In this document: positions 1 to 7,427 of the stretch, piece by piece | Layout of the letters: every line of letters starts with the position of its first letter | Position numbering within the stretch: the first letter of the stretch is position 1 | Origin: Halalkaliarchaeum sp. AArc-CO | GTDB lineage: Archaea > Halobacteriota > Halobacteria > Halobacteriales > Haloferacaceae | Reading direction: 5' to 3' | Length of the DNA: 64,000 nucleotides | Assembly: GCF_024972735.1 (NCBI RefSeq) | Contig: NZ_CP087723.1 | Coordinates: 1,426,001 to 1,490,000, forward strand | Notes under the pieces: model-generated | Seen by the model: the letters and a program-made list of their open reading frames with translations, nothing else | What the model was told of the DNA's origin: nothing | The model's database searches: none | Made by a program: the position numbers and the translations under genes

Positions 1-1256
1 GAACCGACGCGGTCGGTCCGTCCGCCGACGCGACAAGCGTCGCCGCTACCGTCCGGGAGGCATCGTTCCTGACGCTGCTTTCCGACACTGACGGCGATGC
101 GATCGCCGCTGCGGGACTCATCGCAGGCGCCGCACGGACCGCAGGGATCCCGTTTCAGGTCAGGTCGACCGACGACCCGAACGGCCTGCTTTCGACGGGA
201 CTCCCGAACGACGGCCCGGACGAGCGGACGCTGGTTGTGGGACGCGAGTCGGCGATCGCCGACGCGTCCCTGCCAGGGAAGGTGTCGACAGCCGACGGGG
301 AATCCGCTAGCGCGTCCGCCTACCGGACGGCAATCGAGCTCGACGACGATCCCGATCCGGTGCTCGCGCTCGCAGGCTCGATCGCGGCCGGGGCGGTACC
401 CGGAGACGACGGCACCGCGGCGATCCTCGAACGCGCACGGGAACGGGACCGCCTCGAACAGCGACCCGGCGTCGGGCTGCCGGTTCGGGAGCTCACGGAC
501 GGGCTCGGCCACTCTGTGCAGTTTCTCGCCCCGTTTTCGGGTGATCCCGATCGGACCGCGGAGATCCTCGACGAGTGGGGACTCCCGACGGACGCCGATG
601 CGGGAGAGCTGGAACCCGGCCAGCAGGAACAGCTCGCCTCACTGCTCGCAATCGAGGTGACGACCGCCGAGGGGGCGGTCCCGGAGGCGGCGGCCGCGAT
701 CGAGACAGCGTTGCGACCGTACGCGATCGACGGCCCGTTCGAAACGCTAGCCGGCTATGCGGAGGTACTCGACGTGCTGGCCCGCGAACGACCGGGAACC
801 GCGATCGCGATCGCACTCGATCGCGACGACCGAGAAGGGCCGAACAGCTCGAACCGATCTCCCCAGCTTCGCGAGAGCGCACTCGAGGCGTGGCGCGCCC
901 ACGCTCGAGGAACCCATCGAGCGATCGACGCCGCGACCACCGGGCGATACGACGGCTCGCTGCTCGCGCGCGTCGACGCCGACCCGGCCGTGCTGCCGAC
1001 GATCGCCAGACTTCTGTGCGACTACCGGTCGCCGGAGCCGGTCGTGGTCGTGATCCAGCAGGGCGCGGACGGTGCCGGCGGAGCAGCCGCCGGGGCGAAC
1101 CGGGATCCCGGGGGAGGTGGGCCGGCGCTCGGCGAGGCGTTCACGGACGTGGCTGCCGAATTCGACGGCACCGGCTCGGGAACGACCACAATCGCGACTG
1201 CGAGGTTCGACGGTGACCCCACCGAGTTCGCGGCCGCCATCAGGGAACAGCTATGA
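1..1256 (+). CDS. RecJ/DHH-like exonuclease homologue, 5' end outside the window
   Basis: The reading frame is open from base 3 to a TGA at 1254-1256 (about 417 residues) and enters from outside the window. Close to the edge it contains a stretch reading LSDTDGDAIAAAGLIAG. This resembles motif I of DHH phosphoesterases (a D-x-D-rich loop followed by a small-residue helix), so probably only a few dozen residues are missing. The middle is rich in acidic residues and Ala. The stop overlaps the pcc1 start (ATGA), so the genes are probably translationally coupled. In haloarchaea a RecJ-like gene commonly precedes pcc1 and rps3ae, and that context supports the name. A nuclease activity is inferred from family and context; the later DHH catalytic motifs are not obvious here, so it could be a degenerate paralogue. 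Confidence 0.6.
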   Translation, partial: TDAVGPSADATSVAATVREASFLTLLSDTDGDAIAAAGLIAGAARTAGIPFQVRSTDDPNGLLSTGLPNDGPDERTLVVGRESAIADASLPGKVSTADGESASASAYRTAIELDDDPDPVLALAGSIAAGAVPGDDGTAAILERARERDRLEQRPGVGLPVRELTDGLGHSVQFLAPFSGDPDRTAEILDEWGLPTDADAGELEPGQQEQLASLLAIEVTTAEGAVPEAAAAIETALRPYAIDGPFETLAGYAEVLDVLARERPGTAIAIALDRDDREGPNSSNRSPQLRESALEAWRAHARGTHRAIDAATTGRYDGSLLARVDADPAVLPTIARLLCDYRSPEPVVVVIQQGADGAGGAAAGANRDPGGGGPALGEAFTDVAAEFDGTGSGTTTIATARFDGDPTEFAAAIREQL

Positions 1257-1606
1257 CAGGAAACACCGCCGACGTCGACACCGAATGGGACCGCGGGGAT
1301 CACCGCCGGTTCGCGCGGATCGAGACGGCACACGACGATCCAACGGCCGTCGCGGCCGCGGTCGCGCCGGACAACACCGCCGACGTCGACACTGAGGCGG
1401 TCGAATCCGACGGCGTGGTTCGAACCAGAATCCGGCGGGAGACGACCGGCGGGCTCCAGTCGACGGTGGACGACTACGTCGTCAACCTGATCGTCGCAGA
1501 GCGGCTCTCCGGGATCGCCGCCGACCACGCCGACGCCCTCGGCTATGACGGAAACAGCACCGACAGACGAACACGACACGAGACAGACGACACACATCAT
1601 GAGTGA
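1253..1606 (+). CDS. pcc1: KEOPS complex subunit Pcc1
   Basis: Small subunit of the KEOPS complex, which makes N6-threonylcarbamoyl-adenosine at position 37 of tRNAs reading ANN codons; Pcc1 is the dimerisation subunit. The product is 117 residues. The conserved Pcc1 core runs from about residue 18 (RFARIETAH) through PDNTADVDTE and RRETTGGLQSTVDDYVVNL to about residue 90. The start overlaps the stop of the upstream RecJ-like gene by four bases, and its end overlaps the rps3ae start. One oddity is that NTADVDTE occurs twice, at residues 4-11 and 41-48, with nearly identical DNA. Only the second lies in the conserved core, so the N-terminal copy looks like a short duplication. Confidence 0.85.
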   Translation: MTGNTADVDTEWDRGDHRRFARIETAHDDPTAVAAAVAPDNTADVDTEAVESDGVVRTRIRRETTGGLQSTVDDYVVNLIVAERLSGIAADHADALGYDGNSTDRRTRHETDDTHHE

Positions 1607-2240
1607 ACGATCAGTAAGCAAGCAGAAGCGAGGTAAGCGATGGTACACCGTGATCGCGCCCGAGCAGTTCGACCGGGCGGAGATCGGCGAGACCGTCGCG
1701 GAGGAACCGGACATGGTCATCGGACGAACCATCGAGACGACGCTGGGCGACATCACTGACGACGCCGGCGCGAACAACACGAAGTTGACGTTCAAGATCA
1801 CGGATGTCGGCTCCGACTCGGCGTATACGGAGTTCGTCAAACACGAGCTCACGCGGGACTACCTGCGATCGCTCGTGCGTCGGGGCGCATCGAAGATCGA
1901 CGCGTCGATCACGGTGCTCACGACCGACGACTACCGACTGCAGGTCCAGCCGGTCGCGTTTACGACCAAGCGTGCGGACCGCTCCCAGGAGGAAGCGATC
2001 CGCCGGATCATGATCGATCAGGTCGAGGCAGCCGCCGAAGACCGCACGTTCGAACAGTACGTCGACAGCATTGTCGAAGGACGTCTCTCCTCGGCGATCT
2101 ACGGTGACGCGAAGGAGATCTACCCGCTTCGTCGCGTCGAGGTCCAGAAGCTGACGCTCGAGGCGCGTCCCGAGGAAGTCGCCGCAGAAGAGGAAGCCGC
2201 CGTCGACGTCGACGCCGAAGACGTCGCCGTCGACGAGTAA
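1599..2240 (+). CDS. rps3ae: 30S ribosomal protein S3Ae
   Basis: Archaeal/eukaryotic-type small-subunit ribosomal protein S3Ae (eS1), 213 residues. It begins MSERSVSKQKRGKRWYTVIAP, the family N-terminus, so the ATG at 1599 is preferred over an in-frame ATG 54 bases upstream, which would add 18 residues lying over the pcc1 tail. Family segments include VIGRTIETTLGDIT, YLRSLVRRGASKIDAS and YGDAKEIYPLRRVEVQK. The C-terminus is an acidic Glu/Asp/Ala tail, as usual for halophilic ribosomal proteins. It overlaps the pcc1 stop by eight bases and is the last gene of this operon; the next gene is on the other strand. Confidence 0.95.
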   Translation: MSERSVSKQKRGKRWYTVIAPEQFDRAEIGETVAEEPDMVIGRTIETTLGDITDDAGANNTKLTFKITDVGSDSAYTEFVKHELTRDYLRSLVRRGASKIDASITVLTTDDYRLQVQPVAFTTKRADRSQEEAIRRIMIDQVEAAAEDRTFEQYVDSIVEGRLSSAIYGDAKEIYPLRRVEVQKLTLEARPEEVAAEEEAAVDVDAEDVAVDE

Positions 2241-2282
2241 CCCTCGAGGATCTGCCGCAGACGAACATTCTTCGAGTCACTG

Positions 2283-2696
2283 TCAGTCTTCGACGAAGAC
2301 GCGGCCGGTCATGCCTCCAGTTTCGTGGGGAACACAGACGTATCCGTACTCTCCCGGCACCTCGAACGTGTGCGAGAAGGTGTCGCCCGATTCCATGATC
2401 CCGCCGTAGTCGTCCCACCACTCCTGACGGGCGGTCAACTCGTCGTCGTAGCCCCCGCTTGCGAAGTAGTCCGCGTCCTCGGGGATGAGGTTCTCGTAGG
2501 CGGTCACGGTGTGGGCCCGCGCGCTGGTGTTTTTCCACACCACCGTCGTTCCCACTTCGACGATCAGCTCCTCGGGAACGAACTCGGTTGCGGTCATCCC
2601 GACGTCGTACTCTTCGTCGCCCAGCACGCTCGAACAGCCCGCAAGACCCGTAACCGCGGCGGTGCCAGCGGCCGCGAGAACCCGACGCCGCTTCAT
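2283..2696 (-). CDS. Halocyanin-like blue copper lipoprotein
   Basis: Small periplasm-facing electron carrier of the plastocyanin/halocyanin family, 137 residues from the chosen ATG. The N-terminus (MKRRRVLAAAG) combines an arginine-rich start with a hydrophobic stretch and a lipobox LAGC at residues 18-21, indicating export and lipid anchoring at Cys21. Type-1 copper ligands are visible: His62 in RAHTV, then Cys121-x2-His124-x4-Met129. The start at 2696 puts the signal sequence at the very N-terminus; an in-frame ATG 21 bases upstream would add seven residues. The gene is convergent with rps3ae and is probably its own transcription unit. Confidence 0.85.
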   Translation of the reverse strand: MKRRRVLAAAGTAAVTGLAGCSSVLGDEEYDVGMTATEFVPEELIVEVGTTVVWKNTSARAHTVTAYENLIPEDADYFASGGYDDELTARQEWWDDYGGIMESGDTFSHTFEVPGEYGYVCVPHETGGMTGRVFVED

Positions 2697-2792
2697 AGCG
2701 ATCATTCGGGGCGTCACGGATAAAGGGTTCGCGGTTCAGCCGGATGGATCCCTTCGGTCCTCACGGGACCCCCGAACTGGCGGAACAACGGC

Positions 2793-3665
2793 CTAATCGC
2801 TCGCAGCCGGTTCCTCGGGATCCAGCGAGAACGTCTCCCCGACCATCTCCGTCGAGACGGGACGGCCGACCGACAGCGGCGAGACCGAAATCTCCCCGTC
2901 GACGGCCGCCCGACGGTCGGTCCCCACCGGGTCGGGAACGTCGAGGTTCAAAAACGAACGCCAGAACCGGTCGCGAAGTTCGATTCCCGCCTCCCCGCGT
3001 GCAGTCACTTCCGGATCAGTCGGATCGACGGTCGTCACGTCGTATCCGGTCGCCGGTCGGGTAAACCTCATCGGCGGGAAAGCCGACTCCGGCCACCCGT
3101 CTTCACCCCTGGGGTTGCCGAGGGTTCGTGCGGAGTCGGGGGCAGGTACGTTCACGTTCAGGTAGTCGGCTCCCTCGATCGGACCCGTAGAGAGCCACCG
3201 GTCGACAAGCCGGCAGGTGACGTCGGCGGCGACCGCGAAGTCCTCGACCGACGGGACCGCGTTCGTCGGCGGCAGATCGGAGAGATCGTACAGCGACATC
3301 GCGATCCCGGGAACCGAAAGCAGTGCCGCCTCGTGGGCTGCGCCGACCGTTCCCGACCGACCGAGGATGTGTGCACCGATGTTCGGTCCGTCGTTGCAGC
3401 CGGACACGACAAGCGACGGTTCGAGTTCGAGCCCGGCGAACGCGAAGGCCACGCAGTCGGCGGGCGTCCCCCGGACGGCGTAGCCGAGCTCGTGGTCGTC
3501 GTACTCGAGGGTGGTCTCCCACCAGGTGCGAGCGCCGCCGGCGCCGCTTTGGTTCGTGGCGGGCGCGACGACCGTCACGTCGTACTCCGAAGAGAGGGCG
3601 TCGTACAGCGCCCGAATCCCGGGCGCGTCGATCCCGTCGTCGTTCGTGAGCAGGAGTTCGGTCAT
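2793..3665 (-). CDS. surE: 5'/3'-nucleotidase SurE
   Basis: Metal-dependent survival-protein-E nucleotidase that removes phosphate from nucleoside monophosphates; 290 residues. The N-terminus MTELLLTNDDGIDAPGI has the family Asn-Asp-Asp metal-binding loop at residues 8-10. Further signatures are NQSGAGG near residue 38, RGTPADCV near 66 and VSGCNDGPNIG near 87. The C-terminal third is longer and more acidic than in bacterial homologues. It is transcribed on the minus strand ahead of carA with a 138-base gap, so co-transcription is possible but not shown. Confidence 0.92.
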   Translation of the reverse strand: MTELLLTNDDGIDAPGIRALYDALSSEYDVTVVAPATNQSGAGGARTWWETTLEYDDHELGYAVRGTPADCVAFAFAGLELEPSLVVSGCNDGPNIGAHILGRSGTVGAAHEAALLSVPGIAMSLYDLSDLPPTNAVPSVEDFAVAADVTCRLVDRWLSTGPIEGADYLNVNVPAPDSARTLGNPRGEDGWPESAFPPMRFTRPATGYDVTTVDPTDPEVTARGEAGIELRDRFWRSFLNLDVPDPVGTDRRAAVDGEISVSPLSVGRPVSTEMVGETFSLDPEEPAASD

Positions 3666-3773
3666 ACCTGTAGCTGTCGCCGGACGGTGATAGATGCACC
3701 GAGAACGGTTGGACGGGACGCCGATGCCGAGAGGCGCCGCTGCGGGAAACGAAACGAACGAAGCCTCACACCA

Positions 3774-3811
3774 ACCTCAATCTACCGACCTCAATCTACC
3801 GACCTCAATCC
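3774..3811. repeat. 14-bp tandem repeat running into the carA stop codon
   Basis: The unit acctcaatctaccg occurs twice in full (3774-3787 and 3788-3801) and a third time in part from 3802. The third copy contains the carA stop codon (3805-3807 on the minus strand), so repeat slippage here could alter the carA C-terminus or its downstream leader. Confidence 0.8.
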
Positions 3812-4866
3812 GCTGCAACCGGCACTCGACGCTCCGCCAGCTCGAGTACGTCGTCGAAAAAGCCCAGCGAGTCGTGCGGTCCCGGGTTGGCCTCGGGGTG
3901 GTACTGACGGGTGATGACGTCCGACTCGGCACACTCCAGCCCCTCGACCGTGCCGTCGTTGACGTTCACCTGCGTCACTTCGAGGCTGCCGACCTCGTCG
4001 ACGGTGTAGCCGTGGTTTTGAGTCGTCATCACGACCTGGTCGGTGCGGAGGTCGCGGACGGGCTGGTTGACTCCACGGTGACCGAACGCCATCTTCTCGG
4101 TGGTGCCGCCGAACGCCCGGGCGACGATCTGCTGTCCCAGGCAGATCCCCGCGATCGGGACGTCGCCGACGAACGACTCCACGAGCGACTGGGCCTGCTC
4201 GAAGTTCGCGGGATCGCCCGGCCCGTTCGAGACGAACAGCAGATCCGGATCCACCGCGGCGACCTCCGACTCGCTCGCGTCGTACGGGAGGACGTGGACG
4301 TCCGCACCGCGGGCGGTAAGCGACTCTATGATCGATCCCTTGACGCCACAGTCGACGAGCGCGACGTCGTACTCGCCGCCTCCATCGTAGGTCGTCGCCG
4401 AGGGAACGCTCACTTGTGAGCCGATATCTACGTGATCGCTCATCCCTTTCGCGTTCGCGAGCTCCTCGCGTGCGTCCGCCGGAGTCGCGTCCGGTCCGGC
4501 GGCGATCCCGCACCGCATCGCCCCTTCTTCCCGGACGGTCGTCACCAGTTCCCGCGTGTCGAGGTGGTCGATCGCCGGCACGCCCTCGTCTGCGAGCCAC
4601 GCCGCCGCCTCGTCGGTGAACTCGCGGGCGATCGCAGCACGGGGGTGGACGCGGTCGGACTCGAACCGCTCCGCTCGGACGCCGTAGTTTCCGATCAGGG
4701 GGTACGAGAACGTGAGGATCTGCTCTTCGTACGAGGGGTCAGTGAGCGACTCCTCGTACCCCGTATAGGCAGTCGTAAACACCAGTTCGCCACGGGTGCG
4801 CCCCGGCGCACGAGCACGTGCTTCGAACACGCGTCCGTCGGCCAGCGCGAGGTAGGCGTCCGACAT
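3805..4866 (-). CDS. carA: Carbamoyl-phosphate synthase small (glutaminase) subunit
   Basis: Supplies ammonia from glutamine to the large subunit CarB for carbamoyl phosphate, used in pyrimidine and arginine synthesis; 353 residues. The N-terminal CarA domain (FTTAYTGYEESLTDPSY, FSYPLIGNYGV) is followed by a class-I amidotransferase domain with nucleophile Cys242 in GICLGQQ and the His323/Glu325 pair in YHPEANPGP. carB is not in the window. A TATA element at 4891-4898, about 28 bases before the ATG, indicates a leaderless transcript. The divergent Lrp-type gene and the palindrome between them suggest that this regulator controls carA; that is inference. Confidence 0.95.
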   Translation of the reverse strand: MSDAYLALADGRVFEARARAPGRTRGELVFTTAYTGYEESLTDPSYEEQILTFSYPLIGNYGVRAERFESDRVHPRAAIAREFTDEAAAWLADEGVPAIDHLDTRELVTTVREEGAMRCGIAAGPDATPADAREELANAKGMSDHVDIGSQVSVPSATTYDGGGEYDVALVDCGVKGSIIESLTARGADVHVLPYDASESEVAAVDPDLLFVSNGPGDPANFEQAQSLVESFVGDVPIAGICLGQQIVARAFGGTTEKMAFGHRGVNQPVRDLRTDQVVMTTQNHGYTVDEVGSLEVTQVNVNDGTVEGLECAESDVITRQYHPEANPGPHDSLGFFDDVLELAERRVPVAAD

Positions 4867-4890
4867 TACGAGATACGAATGGACTCCCGG

Positions 4891-4898
4891 GTAATAAG
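4891..4898 (-). promoter_or_regulatory. TATA element of carA
   Basis: Reads CTTATTAC on the minus strand, centred about 28 bases before the carA start codon. This fits a leaderless haloarchaeal promoter. Confidence 0.6.
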
Positions 4899-4917
4899 TG
4901 CGTCGTTCGAAGCGACG

Positions 4918-4932
4918 TTACGAAATTCGTAA
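4918..4932. promoter_or_regulatory. Perfect palindrome, candidate Lrp operator
   Basis: TTACGAAATTCGTAA is a perfect 15-bp palindrome between the divergent carA and lrp-like genes, ending 31 bases before the lrp start. Lrp/AsnC proteins bind AT-rich palindromes as dimers and often autoregulate. A weaker related half-site (ttacgagatacgaa) lies at the carA start. Confidence 0.55.
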
Positions 4933-4963
4933 TCGGTAAGGGACTGGAAATACATTTTCGTAC

Positions 4964-5377
4964 ATGGACGACCTCGACCGTCGCATCCTGAACATCCTCC
5001 GGCGGGACGCTCGAACGCCCTACACGGAGATCGCAGAGTCGGTCGGAACCTCTGAAGGAACCGTCCGCAACCGGGTCGAACGCATGACCGAGGAAGGAGT
5101 AATCGAGCGGTTCACGGTTACGACCCGGACGGGGAACGTGAAGGCGATGATCGAGATCTCGGTGGCGATGGACGTCGACACCGCCGGCGTCTCCGAACGG
5201 ATGGCCGACTGGGCGGAGGTAGACTTTGTCTGGCAGGTGTCCGGGGAGGAAGACGTCGTGTTGATCGTCGACGCCGTCGACACGCGCGCGGTGAACGAAC
5301 TGATCTCTCAGGCCCGGGAGATGGACGAAGTGAAAAGTACCAAGACGCGGCTGATTCTCGACGAGCGGCTGGGATAG
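4964..5377 (+). CDS. Lrp/AsnC family transcriptional regulator
   Basis: A 137-residue protein with an N-terminal AsnC helix-turn-helix (MDDLDRRILNILRRDARTPY to about residue 45, including GTSEGTVRNRVERM) and a C-terminal RAM effector-binding/dimerisation domain (about 55-135). Such proteins sense amino acids and act locally or globally. It is divergent from carA across a 97-base gap with a perfect 15-bp palindrome, pointing to autoregulation and possibly carA control. The effector cannot be predicted from sequence alone. Confidence 0.9.
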   Translation: MDDLDRRILNILRRDARTPYTEIAESVGTSEGTVRNRVERMTEEGVIERFTVTTRTGNVKAMIEISVAMDVDTAGVSERMADWAEVDFVWQVSGEEDVVLIVDAVDTRAVNELISQAREMDEVKSTKTRLILDERLG

Positions 5378-5418
5378 CCGATCCGCTCACCCCTGGAACC
5401 CGGAGCAGACACCGAACC

Positions 5419-5425
5419 CTTATTG
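5419..5425 (+). promoter_or_regulatory. TATA element of the idi-like gene
   Basis: cttattg centred about 28 bases before the ATG at 5450. It supports that start over an in-frame ATG at 5423, which would overlap the element. Confidence 0.55.
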
Positions 5426-5449
5426 TGTCCGCTGTCCGTCACGGCGCAC

Positions 5450-6061
5450 ATGAGTTCCGAGCAGACGGACGCCGAGAGTGGGGCCGACTCCGGTGGCGCG
5501 GACAGCCGTTCCGGCGACGAGCCGGTCCACGAGAACGCGCGACAGGACGTCATTGCGGTCGATGCGGACGACAGTGCTACGGGGACGGTCAACAGACTCG
5601 AAGCACACACCGGGGACGGCGTCCGACACCGGGCGTTTACCTGCATGGTGTTCGACGGCGAGGGGCGGATCCTGCTCGCACAGCGGGCTCCCGAAAAACG
5701 ACTCTGGGACACCCACTGGGACGGAACGGTCGCCTCACACCCCGTCGAAGGGCAAAGCCAGAAGGAAGCGACGAGACAGCGCCTCGAGGAGGAGCTCGGC
5801 GTGACGCCGGACCAGTACAGCGATCTCCGTGTCACCGACAAGTTCGAGTACAAACGCTACTACCCGAACCAGGGCGTCGAGTGGGAGGTGTGTGCCGTGT
5901 TGCAGGTCACCCTCGAGGACACGACGCTGTCGCCGGACGACGCCGAAATCGGCGGGCGGATGTGGGTCGACTACGAGCACTTCCACGAAAACCCGAAACT
6001 GTACCGCCAGCTCAGGCTGTGTCCCTGGTTCGAGATCGCCGTACGTCGGGACGTCGCCTGA
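5450..6061 (+). CDS. idi: Type-1 isopentenyl-diphosphate isomerase homologue (Nudix fold), catalytic Cys replaced
   Basis: Type-1 IDI interconverts IPP and DMAPP for isoprenoid lipids. This 203-residue protein has the Nudix/IDI layout: VRHRAFTCMVFDGEGRILL (59-76), WDTHWDGTVASHPVEGQS (86-103), a Nudix-like helix REx-type segment (RLEEELGVTP, 111-120) and EWEVCAV (144-150). Aligned by eye to the E. coli enzyme, the metal-binding His (His97) and the essential Glu (Glu146) are kept, but the active-site Cys of the WTNSVCGHP motif is Ala95 here. The first 30 residues are a low-complexity acidic extension. Function as an isomerase is therefore uncertain; it could be a Nudix hydrolase. A strong hairpin follows the gene. 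Confidence 0.75.
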   Translation: MSSEQTDAESGADSGGADSRSGDEPVHENARQDVIAVDADDSATGTVNRLEAHTGDGVRHRAFTCMVFDGEGRILLAQRAPEKRLWDTHWDGTVASHPVEGQSQKEATRQRLEEELGVTPDQYSDLRVTDKFEYKRYYPNQGVEWEVCAVLQVTLEDTTLSPDDAEIGGRMWVDYEHFHENPKLYRQLRLCPWFEIAVRRDVA

Positions 6062-6082
6062 TACTGGTTATTGTAGTGATTG

Positions 6083-6120
6083 ACCGGACGATCGGCCACC
6101 GGATGGGCCGATCGTCCGGT
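6083..6120. terminator. 15-bp perfect stem-loop after the idi-like gene
   Basis: Arms 6083-6097 and 6106-6120 are perfectly complementary (15 bp, GC-rich) around an 8-base loop, 21 bases after the stop. There is no following U-tract. It may be an RNA 3' end or processing signal, or a protein-binding palindrome; the A+T-rich palindrome aataatcattat lies 11 bases further on. Confidence 0.5.
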
Positions 6121-6192
6121 AACGGCCGAGAATAATCATTATGAAAGCGCCGAATAAAGCGCCCGGAAGCGGTCTCTCTGTGCCTATTGGCT

Positions 6193-6200
6193 TTTATAAG
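6193..6200 (+). promoter_or_regulatory. TATA element of the NRDE gene
   Basis: tttataag, centred about 27 bases before the GTG at 6223. It would lie inside the gene if the upstream in-frame ATG at 6187 were used, so it decides the start. Confidence 0.7.
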
Positions 6201-6222
6201 TAGTGCCGTCGTACCCCGACCC

Positions 6223-7029
6223 GTGTGTACCCTGACACTCGCCTGGCAGGTGTTCCCCGACGCGCCCATCGTCGCGGCGGCGAACCGGGACGAGGCGACC
6301 GACCGCCCGTCATCGCCACCGAAGATTCGTTCGGACGGGATCGCAGCGTCTACGGGCGAACCCGGTCCAGCCGTGCTCGCGCCGGTCGACGACCGGGCTG
6401 GGGGAACCTGGATCGGCCTCAACGATCGGGGGGTGTTCGCTGCGATCACTAACCGCTGGAACGCGTCCGACCTGAAGGGGGACCGTTCGCGGGGGCTTCT
6501 GGTAGCGGACTGTCTCCGTTCGGATTCGGCAACGGACGCGGCGAGACACGTCGAACGGGAGCTCGACCGGACCGCATACGAGGGATTCAACCTCGTTCTC
6601 GCCGACGCCGAGAGCGCTCATCTCCTGGAGTGGACCGGCCGCTTCCAGGTTCGCAGCTTCGCTCCCGGCGTTCACGTCGTCGTCAACGTCGGCGCGGACG
6701 GGGTCTACGAGATTCCCCACGAGCGTGCCGAACTCGGTGAAACGCAGGCGCAAAACGCCGACGAACTCAGAGCTCGCCTCCAGCCCGAGCCGGGAGAGAC
6801 GGCCGACCGCTGGCTCGACCGGGCGGGCGGAGCCCTCGGGGATCACGAGGCGGGAGTCTGCGTACACGGCGACGGCTTCGGTACCCGGTCGTCGTCACTG
6901 GTTCGGCTTTCGAGCGACGGCGACGTACGGTACGACTACGCCGACGGACCCCCCTGCGAGACGCCCGCAGAACCGGTCGACCTCGACGGGACGTTCACGA
7001 TCGAAGCAGAGCGAGAGAGCAGGTTTTAA
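6223..7029 (+). CDS. NRDE (TANGO2-type) family protein
   Basis: A 268-residue member of the NRDE/TANGO2 family, named for the Asn-Arg-Asp-Glu motif seen here near residue 20 (AANRDEATDRPSSPP). The GTG start places Cys at position 2 (MCTLTLAWQVF), as expected for this N-terminal-nucleophile fold. GGTWIGLNDRGVFAAITNR (about 60-78) and SRGLLV are further family segments. The biochemical role is not settled; eukaryotic TANGO2 has been linked to heme and lipid handling. Its stop is 25 bases before the next gene, whose TATA element overlaps the NRDE stop codon. Confidence 0.85.
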   Translation: MCTLTLAWQVFPDAPIVAAANRDEATDRPSSPPKIRSDGIAASTGEPGPAVLAPVDDRAGGTWIGLNDRGVFAAITNRWNASDLKGDRSRGLLVADCLRSDSATDAARHVERELDRTAYEGFNLVLADAESAHLLEWTGRFQVRSFAPGVHVVVNVGADGVYEIPHERAELGETQAQNADELRARLQPEPGETADRWLDRAGGALGDHEAGVCVHGDGFGTRSSSLVRLSSDGDVRYDYADGPPCETPAEPVDLDGTFTIEAERESRF

Positions 7030-7030
7030 G
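7024..7030 (+). promoter_or_regulatory. TATA element of the winged-helix regulator
   Basis: ttttaag spans the NRDE stop codon and is centred 28 bases before the ATG at 7055. It supports a leaderless transcript starting at that ATG rather than the long upstream open frame. Confidence 0.55.
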
Positions 7031-7054
7031 CGACTCGCAGGCGGGTGTACGTGT

Positions 7055-7408
7055 ATGAGCGTCTCCGAGGAGGAAGCTGAACTGTCGGCCGACGAGCTCG
7101 CTGGACTCGAGCTCGTCCGAGAGACCGGGGGAATCCACCAAAGCGACTTCTGGAAGGAGCTGGACATCTCCTCGCGGAAGGGAAGCCGGATCGCGGACAA
7201 ACTCGAGAGTACGGATCTCATCGAGCGGGAAGAAACCGTCTACCAGGGACACAACACCTATCTCCTCCGACCCACGGCGCGCGACCTCGACTTCGAGCTT
7301 TTGATGGCAGGCGACATGCTCTCCCCGTTTATCGGCGAAGAGGAGGTCAACCCGCAAAGCGACGCCTTCTCGCAGTGGTTGATGAACCTCGCGTACGAGG
7401 AGTCCTGA
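7055..7408 (+). CDS. Small winged-helix transcriptional regulator
   Basis: A 117-residue acidic protein with a winged helix-turn-helix core. ADELAGLELVRETGGI leads to WKELDISSRKGSRIADKLESTDLIEREE (residues about 30-58, recognition helix SRKGSRIADKLES) and a wing ending NTYLLRPT. The pattern fits the MarR/TrmB-like regulators abundant in haloarchaea. The last 35 residues (FELLMAGDMLSPFIGEEEVNPQ) probably mediate dimerisation. No ligand-binding domain is visible and the target is unknown. The ATG is chosen from the TATA position; the longer frame upstream is not coding in character. Confidence 0.75.
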   Translation: MSVSEEEAELSADELAGLELVRETGGIHQSDFWKELDISSRKGSRIADKLESTDLIEREETVYQGHNTYLLRPTARDLDFELLMAGDMLSPFIGEEEVNPQSDAFSQWLMNLAYEES

Positions 7409-7427
7409 AACGGGACGCCGGCGGACC

